Assembly (NCBI RefSeq): GCF_003480915.1
Contig: NZ_QUKD01000003.1
Location: 248,001-312,000, forward strand
DNA from: Parabacteroides sp. TM07-1AC
GTDB lineage: Bacteria; Bacteroidota; Bacteroidia; Bacteroidales; Tannerellaceae
Length of the DNA stretch: 64,000 bases
Direction: 5' to 3'
Below, in pieces: positions 52,380 through 61,227 of the stretch (positions are counted from its first letter, which is position 1; every line of letters begins with the position of its first letter). A program made the translations under genes and the position numbers. Under the pieces are notes generated by a model. It was given only the letters and a program-made list of their open reading frames with translations. It did no database searches and was not told the DNA's origin.

Positions 52380-53602
52380 CAGAACATATACATTAATACA
52401 CCTAATACACGGTGATTTGTTATCGAATGCGTATCGCGGATACGTCCGTCAGCCAATGTACGGTCACCATACCAGGCGAGGGACGGACTGTATTCCAAGC
52501 CTACTTTCCAGTGAGGCAGGACATACGACATCTGCAAATTAGTAGTAAATACCTGGTCCACATCCAGTCCGACACCATAAGTCGGTCCGACAATATCCTT
52601 GCCTGCACCCAGGTTCTTCAGATAACCGACAAACAGGCCCGGTTGCCATTTCTTACCGTAGACAACATTCAGCCAGGTCATCGAATGACGGTAAGGCGTA
52701 TATTCCTGTTCACCCGTACGCTTATCGATACTGCTTACGCCATAACCGCCCAGCATGCAAAGGTGAGCCAGGTTGGAACCCAGCAATGTCTTGGCAGATA
52801 TCTTCCAGTTTTCATTGGTATAGCGGGCATGAGCTTCGAAAGAGACGGAAGTAACCCGTTCCTTTACCTTATATACATTATCTCCCACCGTAGATTTGAC
52901 ACGCGGTGCGATGGAAAGGATATCGGCTCCTACACCGGCCATCCAGTTATCCTTCTTATAATCCACACCGAAATAAAATTCCGGCACGCAACCGTTCTTT
53001 ATATATTCTTCGCTCTTTCCGTTCGGCCCGGTAGACAAATACTGCAACTGCCAAATCGCCGCCCCGGTCAGGCTCCATCCCTGATCCGTATAACGGTAAC
53101 GCAACATCGGGTTACGGCTGAAAGGCTGAAAAGGGGCTCCCGTGGAGAGATTCAGCATCTGCGGAAAGATATCTCCGAACAACGGATGCCAGGTCTGACC
53201 GATCAATACGGCTGATTTTCCCCAATCGAGATTCACATAGGCATGTCGCACACGAATCATCGCAAAGTTACTTCCGGAACCACGGAAATCGACTTCCAGT
53301 TTGGCAGTCGTCTTTGCTTTCCCGACATTCGGTCCTGCCACATCTATCCCCAAACGGGAATAAAGCAGATAGAAACTACCGTTAGCCGTAGCATTCAAGT
53401 CGTTGCCGTCGGCATCCGGTTCGACGTCTTTCGGATAGAGATGGAACAAACCGTCCACGATCTCCGAATTGGCACGCGAGTTGTAAAACAAGTCACCGCG
53501 CACCTGTCCGTAAAATTTGTACGAAAAATTCTTTTTCTGTGCATAACCGGAAGTTGCCATCAACAGTCCGGCCAATAAAAACATACCTAGCTTCGTTCTC
53601 AT
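52379..53602 (-). CDS. Porin-like outer-membrane protein, copy 2
   Basis: 407 aa. A signal peptide (to about 21) precedes KKNFSYKFYGQVRGDLFYNS and alternating beta strands to a C-terminal Phe (LGVLMYMF), the usual outer-membrane barrel end. It shares the whole length with the next gene to the right (KFYG-VRGDLFYN-RAN, IGQTWHPLFG, LNLSTGAPFQPF, QLQYLSTGPNG, GEQEYTPYRHSMTW). The two are a tandem duplication, 15 bases apart. I do not recognise a named family; a sugar- or acid-specific channel is possible. Confidence 0.75.
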   Translation of the reverse strand: MRTKLGMFLLAGLLMATSGYAQKKNFSYKFYGQVRGDLFYNSRANSEIVDGLFHLYPKDVEPDADGNDLNATANGSFYLLYSRLGIDVAGPNVGKAKTTAKLEVDFRGSGSNFAMIRVRHAYVNLDWGKSAVLIGQTWHPLFGDIFPQMLNLSTGAPFQPFSRNPMLRYRYTDQGWSLTGAAIWQLQYLSTGPNGKSEEYIKNGCVPEFYFGVDYKKDNWMAGVGADILSIAPRVKSTVGDNVYKVKERVTSVSFEAHARYTNENWKISAKTLLGSNLAHLCMLGGYGVSSIDKRTGEQEYTPYRHSMTWLNVVYGKKWQPGLFVGYLKNLGAGKDIVGPTYGVGLDVDQVFTTNLQMSYVLPHWKVGLEYSPSLAWYGDRTLADGRIRDTHSITNHRVLGVLMYMF

Positions 53603-53617
53603 TTAAAAGCGTTCAAA

Positions 53618-54844
53618 TTAGAAATAATACATAACCAATCCCAATATGCGGTGATTGGTTACGGCGTGGGTGTTTCCCACTTTGCCATTCTTCTGGTCGA
53701 TCGTACCGTACCAGGCTGTTGCCGGAGAATATTCCAGACCGATCTGCCAATGAGGCAAATTATATGATAAATTTACATTTACAGTAAATAACTGGTCGAT
53801 GTTCAGTCCCATACCGTAGACCGTTTTCGATGCGGTCAGTTCGTCGTCCGTACCGAGATTCTTGGTGTATCCCATGAAAAGACCCGTTTTCCATTTCGTT
53901 CCATAGGTAAAATTCGCCCAGGTTGTCGAATGGCGGAACGGAGTGTATTCCTGTTCACCGGTCTTCGGATCGACAGAGCTGATGCCATAACCTCCGATCA
54001 GAGCCGTCTGGTCCAAACAGGAAGCCATCAGGCTTTTGGCTGCAAAGGTATAATTACGTCCGGTATATTTCAAGTGAGCTTCATAGGAATATGTCGTCAT
54101 TCGCTCATTTACCTTATAAACTTTGTCATTTATCTCCGATGTCGTACGAGGTTTCAGGGAAATCAGATGGATACCCGCCCCTGCCAGCCAGCCGCTATCG
54201 GAAGTATAGTCCGCTCCGACATAAAATTCCGGCACGCAGCTGTTCTTAATATAATCCTCGCTCATTCCTTTCGGACCGCTCGATGTATATTGCAGCTGCC
54301 AGATAGCAGAAGCCGTGAGCTTCACCTGTCCGGCTTTATACTGATAACGGATTTGCGGGCTGCGGTTGAACGGCTGGAAAGGTGCTCCCGTAGAAAGATT
54401 CAGCATATCCGGAAAAACGGAACCGAATAACGGATGCCAGGTGTGACCGATCAATAAATTACTCTTTTCCCAATCCAGTGCTACCCATGCCTGACGGATA
54501 CGGAGCATAGTCGTACTTGCCGAGAAACCACCGAAATCAGTTTCCAGGCAGGCGGAAGTCCTTGCAGAGCCGACATTCGGGCCGGTCACACTGATTCCCA
54601 ATCGGGAAGTAAATGTATAAAAACTACCGTTGGGTGTCGCGTTCAGGTCTTTCCCGTCAGCATCCGGTTGTTCATCAAGAGGGAAAAGGTAGAAGTTTCC
54701 GTCTACCGGAGCCATATTCGCACGCGTGTTGTAAAACAAGTCACCACGCACAAATCCATAAAACTTGTAAGTGAAGTTTTTCTTCTGGGCAGTTGCGGAA
54801 AACAAAGTCAGTGCACTTACCAGTAGCAGAGCCAGTTTTTTCAT
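53618..54844 (-). CDS. Porin-like outer-membrane protein, copy 1
   Basis: 408 aa. First gene of the four-gene operon. A signal peptide (to about 19) and KKNFTYKFYGFVRGDLFYNT are followed by beta-strand text ending ILGLVMYYF with C-terminal Phe. It is a clear paralogue of 52379-53602 over its whole length. The promoter is probably TACCTTTG on the - strand at 54883-54890. Function unknown. Confidence 0.75.
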   Translation of the reverse strand: MKKLALLLVSALTLFSATAQKKNFTYKFYGFVRGDLFYNTRANMAPVDGNFYLFPLDEQPDADGKDLNATPNGSFYTFTSRLGISVTGPNVGSARTSACLETDFGGFSASTTMLRIRQAWVALDWEKSNLLIGHTWHPLFGSVFPDMLNLSTGAPFQPFNRSPQIRYQYKAGQVKLTASAIWQLQYTSSGPKGMSEDYIKNSCVPEFYVGADYTSDSGWLAGAGIHLISLKPRTTSEINDKVYKVNERMTTYSYEAHLKYTGRNYTFAAKSLMASCLDQTALIGGYGISSVDPKTGEQEYTPFRHSTTWANFTYGTKWKTGLFMGYTKNLGTDDELTASKTVYGMGLNIDQLFTVNVNLSYNLPHWQIGLEYSPATAWYGTIDQKNGKVGNTHAVTNHRILGLVMYYF

Positions 54845-54882
54845 TGTTGTCGTTTGTTATCTATTTGTCTAATTTGAAGGCA

Positions 54883-54890
54883 CAAAGGTA
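54883..54890 (-). promoter_or_regulatory. -7 element of the porin operon
   Basis: TACCTTTG on the - strand fits TAnnTTTG, 38 bases before the ATG. The -33 box is not clear. Confidence 0.45.
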
Positions 54891-55000
54891 TATATTTTTG
54901 TTTATTCAATTTGAAGAATGAAATATTATTTGTTACTTTGCTTCCAAGTTGTAAGCCTTAAAGGCCAAATCGATTAATAATGTAAACTACATAAATAATT

Positions 55001-56365
55001 ATGAATACGAAAAAGTTTTTATTGGAGGAGAAAGACATACCCACAGCCTGGTATAATATTGTGGCTGATATGAAGAACAAACCACTTCCTATTTTGAATC
55101 CGCAGACCAAGCAACCGATGAAAGAAGAGGATCTCTATCCCCTGTTTTCCAAAGCTGCTTCCCATCAGGAAATGAATACGACCGATGCCTGGATCGAAAT
55201 ACCGGAAGAAGTTCGCGAATTATATAAGGTATGGCGTCCCACTCCGCTGGTTCGTGCTTACGGACTGGAGAAGATGCTGGATACTCCTGCACATATTTAC
55301 TTTAAGAACGAAAGTGTCAGCCCGATCGGTTCACACAAGCTGAACTCTGCTATCGCACAGGCTTACTATTGTAAACAGGAAGGTGTTACCAATATCACCA
55401 CTGAAACAGGTGCCGGACAATGGGGTGCCGCCCTCTCCTATGCTGCCAAGGCTTTCGGCCTGGAACTGGCTGTTTATATGGTAAAGGTCAGCTATCACCA
55501 GAAACCTTACCGCCGTTCGATCATGCAAACTTTCGGTGCACAGGTGATCGCTTCACCGAGTATGAGTACGAAAGCCGGACGTAAGATCCTGACCGATCAT
55601 CCTAATTATCAGGGTAGTCTGGGTACTGCTATCTCGGAAGCCGTAGAGTTGGCTATGCAGGTGCCTAACTGTAAATATACATTGGGTAGCGTTTTGAACC
55701 ACGTGATGTTGCACCAGACTGTGATTGGCCTGGAAGCTGAAAAGCAGATGGAAATGGCAGGCGAATATCCGGATGTGGTGATCGGTTGCTTCGGTGGCGG
55801 TTCAAACTTCTCCGGTATCACTTTCCCGTTCCTGCGTCACAAACTGACAGAAGGTAAAGATATTCGTGTGATCGCCGCAGAACCGGCATCCTGTCCGAAA
55901 CTGACACGCGGACAGTTCCAGTATGACTTCGGAGATGAGGCCGGATACACTCCACTGATTCCGATGTTCACGTTGGGACATAACTTTGCTCCTGCCAATA
56001 TCCATGCAGGCGGTCTGCGTTATCATGGTGCAGGTTCGATCGTCAGCCAGCTGATGAAAGACGGACTGATGAATGCTGCGGACGTAAAACAGTTGGATAC
56101 ATTCAAAGCGGCAACAATGTTTGCCCAAGCAGAAGGAATCATCCCGGCTCCGGAATCATCTCACGCTATTGCTGTTGCCATCCGCGAAGCAGAAGAAGCG
56201 AAGAAAGAAGGAAAGGCACGTACGATCCTGTTCAACTTGTCCGGTCACGGTCTGATCGATATGGCGGCTTACGACCAGTATCTGGCAGGCGACCTGACCA
56301 ATTATGAAGTAACAGACGAAGATGTTGCCAAGAATCTGGAAGAATTAGAAAAGATTATCGGATAA
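55001..56365 (+). CDS. trpB: TrpB2-type tryptophan synthase beta chain
   Basis: 454 aa. PLP enzyme that joins indole and serine to tryptophan. It belongs to the longer TrpB2 group: an extended N-terminus (1-75) comes before RPTPLVRAYGLEKML. The PLP lysine is in PIGSHKLNSAIAQAY, ETGAGQWGAALSYAAKAFG is the conserved catalytic loop, and the phosphate loop is GCFGGGSNFSG. It stands alone without a TrpA partner, as TrpB2 genes often do, and may salvage free indole. A hairpin (AAGATTATCGG/CCGATAATCTT, 56351-56377) covers the stop codon. Confidence 0.94.
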   Translation: MNTKKFLLEEKDIPTAWYNIVADMKNKPLPILNPQTKQPMKEEDLYPLFSKAASHQEMNTTDAWIEIPEEVRELYKVWRPTPLVRAYGLEKMLDTPAHIYFKNESVSPIGSHKLNSAIAQAYYCKQEGVTNITTETGAGQWGAALSYAAKAFGLELAVYMVKVSYHQKPYRRSIMQTFGAQVIASPSMSTKAGRKILTDHPNYQGSLGTAISEAVELAMQVPNCKYTLGSVLNHVMLHQTVIGLEAEKQMEMAGEYPDVVIGCFGGGSNFSGITFPFLRHKLTEGKDIRVIAAEPASCPKLTRGQFQYDFGDEAGYTPLIPMFTLGHNFAPANIHAGGLRYHGAGSIVSQLMKDGLMNAADVKQLDTFKAATMFAQAEGIIPAPESSHAIAVAIREAEEAKKEGKARTILFNLSGHGLIDMAAYDQYLAGDLTNYEVTDEDVAKNLEELEKIIG

Positions 56366-56387
56366 CCCGATAATCTTTCACAAAATA

Positions 56388-56438
56388 AAAGTGGCGCTAA
56401 TAACAGGGACTCACGTCTTTTGTTATTCGCGCCACTTT
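56388..56438. terminator. Palindrome between trpB and the DUF3836 gene
   Basis: Arms of about 18 bp (AAAGTGGCGC-TAATAACA and its complement, one mismatch). It lies between converging genes and probably ends both transcripts, although the T runs are short. Confidence 0.75.
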
Positions 56439-56473
56439 CGTGTGTGTCTATGAATGTTTTATAAAATAGGTTC

Positions 56474-56881
56474 TTAAGAGAAAATCTCTTCATAGCTTGT
56501 AGCCGGAACAATCATTTTCTGTTGATTCAGGCTATAGTCTTTTTTCTTTTTGTTCCACATTCCGTATTCGGAAGTTATATTTCCATCTTCATTATACTGA
56601 TAAGAAATCAGATAATAAGGATCCCATGTTTCTTGTGTCTTATTCCAGCGGTACGCTTTCTTTTCAGCGACTCTGCCGTTCTCATTATAGGTGAATTCAT
56701 ATTTCACCTGTTTATTCAAAAGTCCTTCTTCCTGCAAGAATACTACTTTTGAAACGATCTTTCCGTTCTCCTCTTTCGTATCATAAAGATAGTTTCTAGG
56801 AGATGCGGCACTCATTGCCAGACTACAAACGAACAAAACAACAAGTGACAAAATCTCTTTTCTTAAAACTGAAGCTTTCAT
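56474..56881 (-). CDS. DUF3836-like exported protein
   Basis: 135 aa. A signal peptide (to about 26, SLAMSAA) precedes RNYLYDTKEENGKIVSKVVF and repeated Y-N-E-x-G strands (YEFTYNENGRVAEKKAYRWN, SYQYNEDGNITSEY), which fit the DUF3836 family of Bacteroides and Parabacteroides. The repeats recall YD-type strands. Function unknown. Single gene. Confidence 0.75.
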   Translation of the reverse strand: MKASVLRKEILSLVVLFVCSLAMSAASPRNYLYDTKEENGKIVSKVVFLQEEGLLNKQVKYEFTYNENGRVAEKKAYRWNKTQETWDPYYLISYQYNEDGNITSEYGMWNKKKKDYSLNQQKMIVPATSYEEIFS

Positions 56882-57249
56882 AAAATATATTACTTATAAG
56901 ATTTACTTTCAAATTGCGTGCAAATGAACATAGTTTTCCGATATAAACCAAATATTTGCTGACATTTTGATAGCCAAAATAAGTTATTTAACTATTTTAA
57001 ACCACCTCTACATTACAACAAAAGACCGATCAACTTACAATTTATAATAAACCTACTTCAAAAGCACAAAATAAAGCTACTTTTTACCCGATATTTCTAA
57101 ATAAACCAATACAATATCACTCACAACTTACAAATTGACACAAAGAGTTTTTTTGAGTATCATACACATTCTTTAAAACTAAATATCCATACTCGTTTGT
57201 TATTTACAAATAAAGGAATGATATTAGTACCCAATTAAATCAGTATATC
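56882..57249. other. AT-rich divergent intergenic region
   Basis: It separates the DUF3836 gene from the divergent hexokinase gene. No coding frame, palindrome or convincing consensus promoter was found. Confidence 0.5.
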
Positions 57250-58458
57250 ATGGAGAGAAATATTTTTAAACTGGAAAACGAGCAATTGAAAGAGATCGCT
57301 CTTTCATTGCGACAGAAAGTAGAAGAGGGGTTAGCAAAAGAGAATGCTGAAATACAATGCCTCCCGACATTCATTACCCCCAAAAGTAATAATATAAATG
57401 GTAAGGCATTGGTTCTCGACCTGGGAGGGACCAACTATCGTGTCGCTACCGTTAACTTCGCAAACGACAAAGCGACGATTCATCCTGAGAACGGATGGAA
57501 AAAGGATTTATCGGTTATGAAAACTCCCGGTTTCACCCGAGAGGAATTATTTAAAGAGTTAGCCGATCCGATCGGAGAGATCAAACGGGACGTAGAAATG
57601 CCTATAGGTTACTGTTTTTCATATGCGGCTGAATCGCTTCCGGACGGCGATGCCAAATTATTGCATTGGACAAAGGGTGTTCACATCAAAGAAATGCTGG
57701 GACAACCCGTAGGAAAACCGTTGCTCGAATACCTCAATGAACGGAACGAACCTAAATTCACGAATATAAAAGTATTGAACGATACGGTTGCCAGTTTGTT
57801 TGCCGGACTTACGGATAGTAACTACGATGCTTATATCGGACTGATAGTCGGAACCGGAACCAATATGGCAACTTTCATTCCTGCAGATAAGATAACCAAA
57901 CTTCCTGCATCCATACAGGCAGACGGCTTGATCCCTGTCAATTTGGAATCAGGCAATTTCCATCCGCCTTTCCTGACGACGGTAGACGAAATGGTCGATG
58001 CCTGCTCTGACAGCCGTGGCATGCAACGATTTGAAAAGGCTGTTTCCGGCATGTATCTGGGAGAAATACTGAAATCGACTTTCCCTCTCGATGAGTTCGA
58101 AGAAAAGTTCGATGCCCAAAAACTGACTACCATCATGAATTATCCGGATATCCACAAGGAGAAATATGTACAGGTTGCGCATTGGATCTATAACCGTTCT
58201 GCCCAACTGGTAGCCTCCTCACTAGCCGGTCTGATCTCTTTACTGGTTTCATATAATAAGGATATCAAAAAGGTTTGCCTGGTAGCTGAAGGCAGTATGT
58301 TCTGGAGCCTCAACAGAAATGATAAGAATTATAATGTACTCGTAATGGAAGAATTGGATATTCTTCTGAACGAACTTGGAATTGGTGACGTAAAAGTTCA
58401 CGTTAATAAAATGAATAATGCCAATCTGGTAGGGACTGCGATTGCAGCATTATCTTGA
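57250..58458 (+). CDS. Hexokinase family protein
   Basis: 402 aa. Phosphorylates glucose or related hexoses with ATP. It shows the eukaryote-like hexokinase pattern: phosphate loop LVLDLGGTNYRVATV (about 53-67), substrate region PIGYCFSYAAESLPDG, catalytic Asp in KVLNDTVASLFAG, second glycine loop GLIVGTGTNMA, and adenosine site VCLVAEGSMFW. Such hexokinases occur in Bacteroides and relatives. Single gene, followed by a long palindrome. Confidence 0.93.
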   Translation: MERNIFKLENEQLKEIALSLRQKVEEGLAKENAEIQCLPTFITPKSNNINGKALVLDLGGTNYRVATVNFANDKATIHPENGWKKDLSVMKTPGFTREELFKELADPIGEIKRDVEMPIGYCFSYAAESLPDGDAKLLHWTKGVHIKEMLGQPVGKPLLEYLNERNEPKFTNIKVLNDTVASLFAGLTDSNYDAYIGLIVGTGTNMATFIPADKITKLPASIQADGLIPVNLESGNFHPPFLTTVDEMVDACSDSRGMQRFEKAVSGMYLGEILKSTFPLDEFEEKFDAQKLTTIMNYPDIHKEKYVQVAHWIYNRSAQLVASSLAGLISLLVSYNKDIKKVCLVAEGSMFWSLNRNDKNYNVLVMEELDILLNELGIGDVKVHVNKMNNANLVGTAIAALS

Positions 58459-58518
58459 TCATTATTTCCGGATAACGACACAGCTTTTTTTCAAATTTGA
58501 ATCTATTTGTCGCAATAA

Positions 58519-58633
58519 AAGAACCAGGTACGCGGATGACGCGGATTGAGCGGATTTGAACGGATTTGAACGGGTCGAATCATTTAATCCGTTTTGATCC
58601 GCCTAATCCGTGTCATCCGCGTACCTGGTTCTT
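58519..58633. repeat. 115-bp palindromic repeat with GCGGATT tandem units
   Basis: The ends pair as AAGAACCAGGTACGCGGATG against CATCCGCGTACCTGGTTCTT without mismatch. Inward the arms carry degenerate units (GCGGATT, GCGGATTT, ACGGATTT) that pair with the reverse units on the right. It lies between converging genes and can act as a terminator. Similar repeats are common in Bacteroidales. Confidence 0.85.
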
Positions 58634-58665
58634 ATTAAAATAGTTCAAATCTTTCTAATTATATC

Positions 58666-59337
58666 CTATACCCTTCCCAGATATTCATCCACCGTATAAT
58701 TCAGGAAATTATTGAGAGGGAGAAGTTCCTGGAAAATCTTGATTGTCTGATCCATCCAATCATCTTGCAAAAAGAACTCATCCGGTTTATTAGCGGCAAA
58801 ACAAAAATCCTTATGACGTAGAATTTCGTCATATTTAAAATCTGTCGGATAACCTGCCGGCATACGCTTCAGCACTTCACCCTCCATCACCGGATACGTA
58901 TTCTTAAAAGACGGTTTTTCTATAATGCTTACAAACTCGTCAATATGATCGTATATATCCTGACGAAGCATCTTCAACAGCTTGGGAGGAGGACACCAGA
59001 CTCCACCCGACAACATGCAGTTACCCGGTTCGAGATGAATATAATATCCGCCCCGTTCACTGGCACGTCCGCCCTGAGCCATGTAAGCGGCAAAATGAAT
59101 TTTATAAGGAGTCTTGTCCGGAGAAAAGCGCAAATCCCGGTAAATACGGAACTGACAATCTTTCGCTTCCAAACCTGCTACCTGCGGATCGAACAGAGCG
59201 ATCCTGTTGATCAGCTGCTGAACCTCATCCAAAAAAGCCTTATGCAACACATCGTAACGGTCTTTGTTAGCCTGGAACCATTCCCGGTTGTTGTTTGCAC
59301 TTAATTCCTTCAGGAATTGTATAATCTCTGCATTCAT
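58666..59337 (-). CDS. DUF2461-family protein
   Basis: 223 aa from the ATG giving MNAEIIQFLKELSANNNREW; an ATG seven codons upstream is less fitting. NNNREWFQANKDRYD, FRIYRDLRFSPDKTPYKIHF and GGYYIHLEPGNCMLSGGVWC are the defining blocks of DUF2461 (TIGR02453), a conserved family of unknown function. It follows the sialate O-acetylesterase gene after 36 bases on the same strand. Confidence 0.88.
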   Translation of the reverse strand: MNAEIIQFLKELSANNNREWFQANKDRYDVLHKAFLDEVQQLINRIALFDPQVAGLEAKDCQFRIYRDLRFSPDKTPYKIHFAAYMAQGGRASERGGYYIHLEPGNCMLSGGVWCPPPKLLKMLRQDIYDHIDEFVSIIEKPSFKNTYPVMEGEVLKRMPAGYPTDFKYDEILRHKDFCFAANKPDEFFLQDDWMDQTIKIFQELLPLNNFLNYTVDEYLGRV

Positions 59338-59373
59338 ACTATCTGTTTTTAAGAACAAAGATAAGGAATAATA

Positions 59374-60783
59374 TCATTCATTATTCCAATTTCTATCCGT
59401 TCGGAAAGGAGCGACCGGCAAACCATCCTTATTAAATAAGTTTCCGATAGTTGCATCATCAAAACAATATTGTACGGCTACCGGATTCTTTACGCGTAGC
59501 GAAGAGACAACGACTGTATTCTCCTTGATCTGTGCTTTTGCAGGCTCAAAAACACCATCTTCACCGGCAATACGAAAACCGACGATCTGCTTATCTTTAC
59601 ACATCAACCCATTCTCCGCATGCAAAAAAGAAATCACTGCTTTATTTTTATTGACAGTCAGCGTATTAAATACCGGACTTTCAAAACCAGAATCAAGCCG
59701 GGAGTAGGTTTTACCCAAAGCCATATTAGCCAAACGTAAACCAACACTTTGTTTGTCAGTAGGATGAATATTCTTTACATCGGCAACACAGTCGGAAACA
59801 GCGACCATACCGGTACCAGGGACTGTTCGGGAAATCCACTCCTGATGTTCACGAATCAAAGCTGCCCCGTTATCAATTGAATTATAAGTATGAGGAGCGA
59901 TTTGTACGAGATAGAAAGGAAAGTCTTTTTTAAAACTTTTCCGCCAGCTTTCGATCATTGTCTTCATCAGGATACCATACGAGTCCGGATGATCGCGGTT
60001 TGACTCCCCTTGATACCAGATTGCACCTGCCAAAGCATAAGGAACGATCGGATTAATCATCTGATTATATAACACACCCGGCTCAACCGGCCACCACGGA
60101 TATGTCTTACCAGGCATCGCATCGCGTATCCGGGGATCATTCACAACTAACTCTTCCGGTGTCCATACTTCAGCCGGAGTTCCTCCCCACGCCGAAACAA
60201 TCAGTCCGACAGGTACATTCAGGTCCTTCTGCAAATTGCGTCCGAAAAAGTATGCCACAGCACTGGTATTCTTCATCACATCCGGTGTACAGGCAGCCCA
60301 GGATGCTTCGCAATTATTCTGCGGAGTAGCTGCTCCACGCTTAGGAATATGGAAAAAGCGGATATCAGGATGATTAGCGGCAGCAATCTCTTCGTCCCGG
60401 TTATCGATGTTACTCATCGGGGTCCATTCCATATTGGATTGTCCGCTGCAAAGCCAGACTTCGCCCAACATGACATCTTTCAACTGGCATTCTCCATCTC
60501 CTAAAAAAGACAAGGTGTAGGGGCCTCCTGCTTCCACCGTCTTTAATGACGTTTCCCAGGAACCGTCAGAACGGACTACCACAGAGACAGTATCTTTCGG
60601 AGCCCAACTCCCTACTACTTTAATTGTTGCACTTGCCGTTCCCCATCCCCACACAGGAACTTCACTTTTTTGCTGCAATACCATATGATCAGCAAAAACG
60701 GATGGCAAACTAATCTTAGCCTGCATACTGGTAACCAGCAGTAATAATCCAGCTGTAAAACCGGCAATCTTTGTTTTATTCAT
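59374..60783 (-). CDS. Sialate O-acetylesterase-family (SASA) hydrolase
   Basis: 469 aa. Secreted SGNH-type esterase that removes acetyl groups from sialic acid or other glycans. After the signal peptide (to about 22) the protein opens with LPSVFADHMVLQQKSEVPVW. The nucleophile Ser116 is in LCSGQSNMEW, the oxyanion part is IVSAWGGTPAEVW and IWYQGESNRDHPDSY, and the catalytic Asp/His are probably in NIHPTDKQSVG (near 342). Length normal. A remnant of another SGNH hydrolase lies directly upstream. Confidence 0.92.
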   Translation of the reverse strand: MNKTKIAGFTAGLLLLVTSMQAKISLPSVFADHMVLQQKSEVPVWGWGTASATIKVVGSWAPKDTVSVVVRSDGSWETSLKTVEAGGPYTLSFLGDGECQLKDVMLGEVWLCSGQSNMEWTPMSNIDNRDEEIAAANHPDIRFFHIPKRGAATPQNNCEASWAACTPDVMKNTSAVAYFFGRNLQKDLNVPVGLIVSAWGGTPAEVWTPEELVVNDPRIRDAMPGKTYPWWPVEPGVLYNQMINPIVPYALAGAIWYQGESNRDHPDSYGILMKTMIESWRKSFKKDFPFYLVQIAPHTYNSIDNGAALIREHQEWISRTVPGTGMVAVSDCVADVKNIHPTDKQSVGLRLANMALGKTYSRLDSGFESPVFNTLTVNKNKAVISFLHAENGLMCKDKQIVGFRIAGEDGVFEPAKAQIKENTVVVSSLRVKNPVAVQYCFDDATIGNLFNKDGLPVAPFRTDRNWNNE

Positions 60784-60796
60784 AATATCCTTATCC

Positions 60797-60990
60797 TTAA
60801 TTATTAATTAAACGATCTATTTGAGAGCACCAAACTTTATATCCTTCAGAATTCAGATGTAAAAAGTCTCCCCTGTATAATTCGGTCTATAGACTTCCAT
60901 CCGGGTTAACAAACCAAGAAGTCGGATCAATATATTCTATTCCCAAAAGGACATCTCCTACTATCACCATTAATACTGGTAATAACAATA
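60797..60990 (-). pseudogene. C-terminal remnant of a GDSL/SGNH hydrolase
   Basis: On the - strand the frame reads IEYIDPTSWFVNPDGSL, an in-frame TAG, then TELYRGDFLHLNSEGYKVWC and SQIDRLINN before TAA at 60797-60799. D-x-x-H-L-N-x-x-G-Y is the catalytic Asp/His block of GDSL-like acylhydrolases. The rest of the gene is missing and a stop interrupts the fragment. It sits directly upstream of an intact SGNH esterase. The remaining bases up to 61190 show no gene. Confidence 0.7.
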
Positions 60991-61190
60991 ATCTCTGATT
61001 GACAACAAATATAGTCATCATTTATCAAATGTCACAATAAATATAGAGTCCGGTTACCTAATATTTATTCATGAAGACTCTCTACCACATATCATAGTGA
61101 AATACCGATCTTCCAAAGAAAACCCAGAAATCCGACATCGATTACTAATTTGTAAAGAACAAAAATATAATAAAACAAACCATATACATA

Positions 61191-61220
61191 ATTAGGGTTT
61201 GTAATTCAACAAACCCTAAT
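61191..61220 (-). terminator. Sulfatase terminator
   Basis: Perfect arms ATTAGGGTTTGT and ACAAACCCTAAT with a 6-base loop, immediately after the sulfatase stop. Confidence 0.8.
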
Positions 61221-61227
61221 TAATAAT

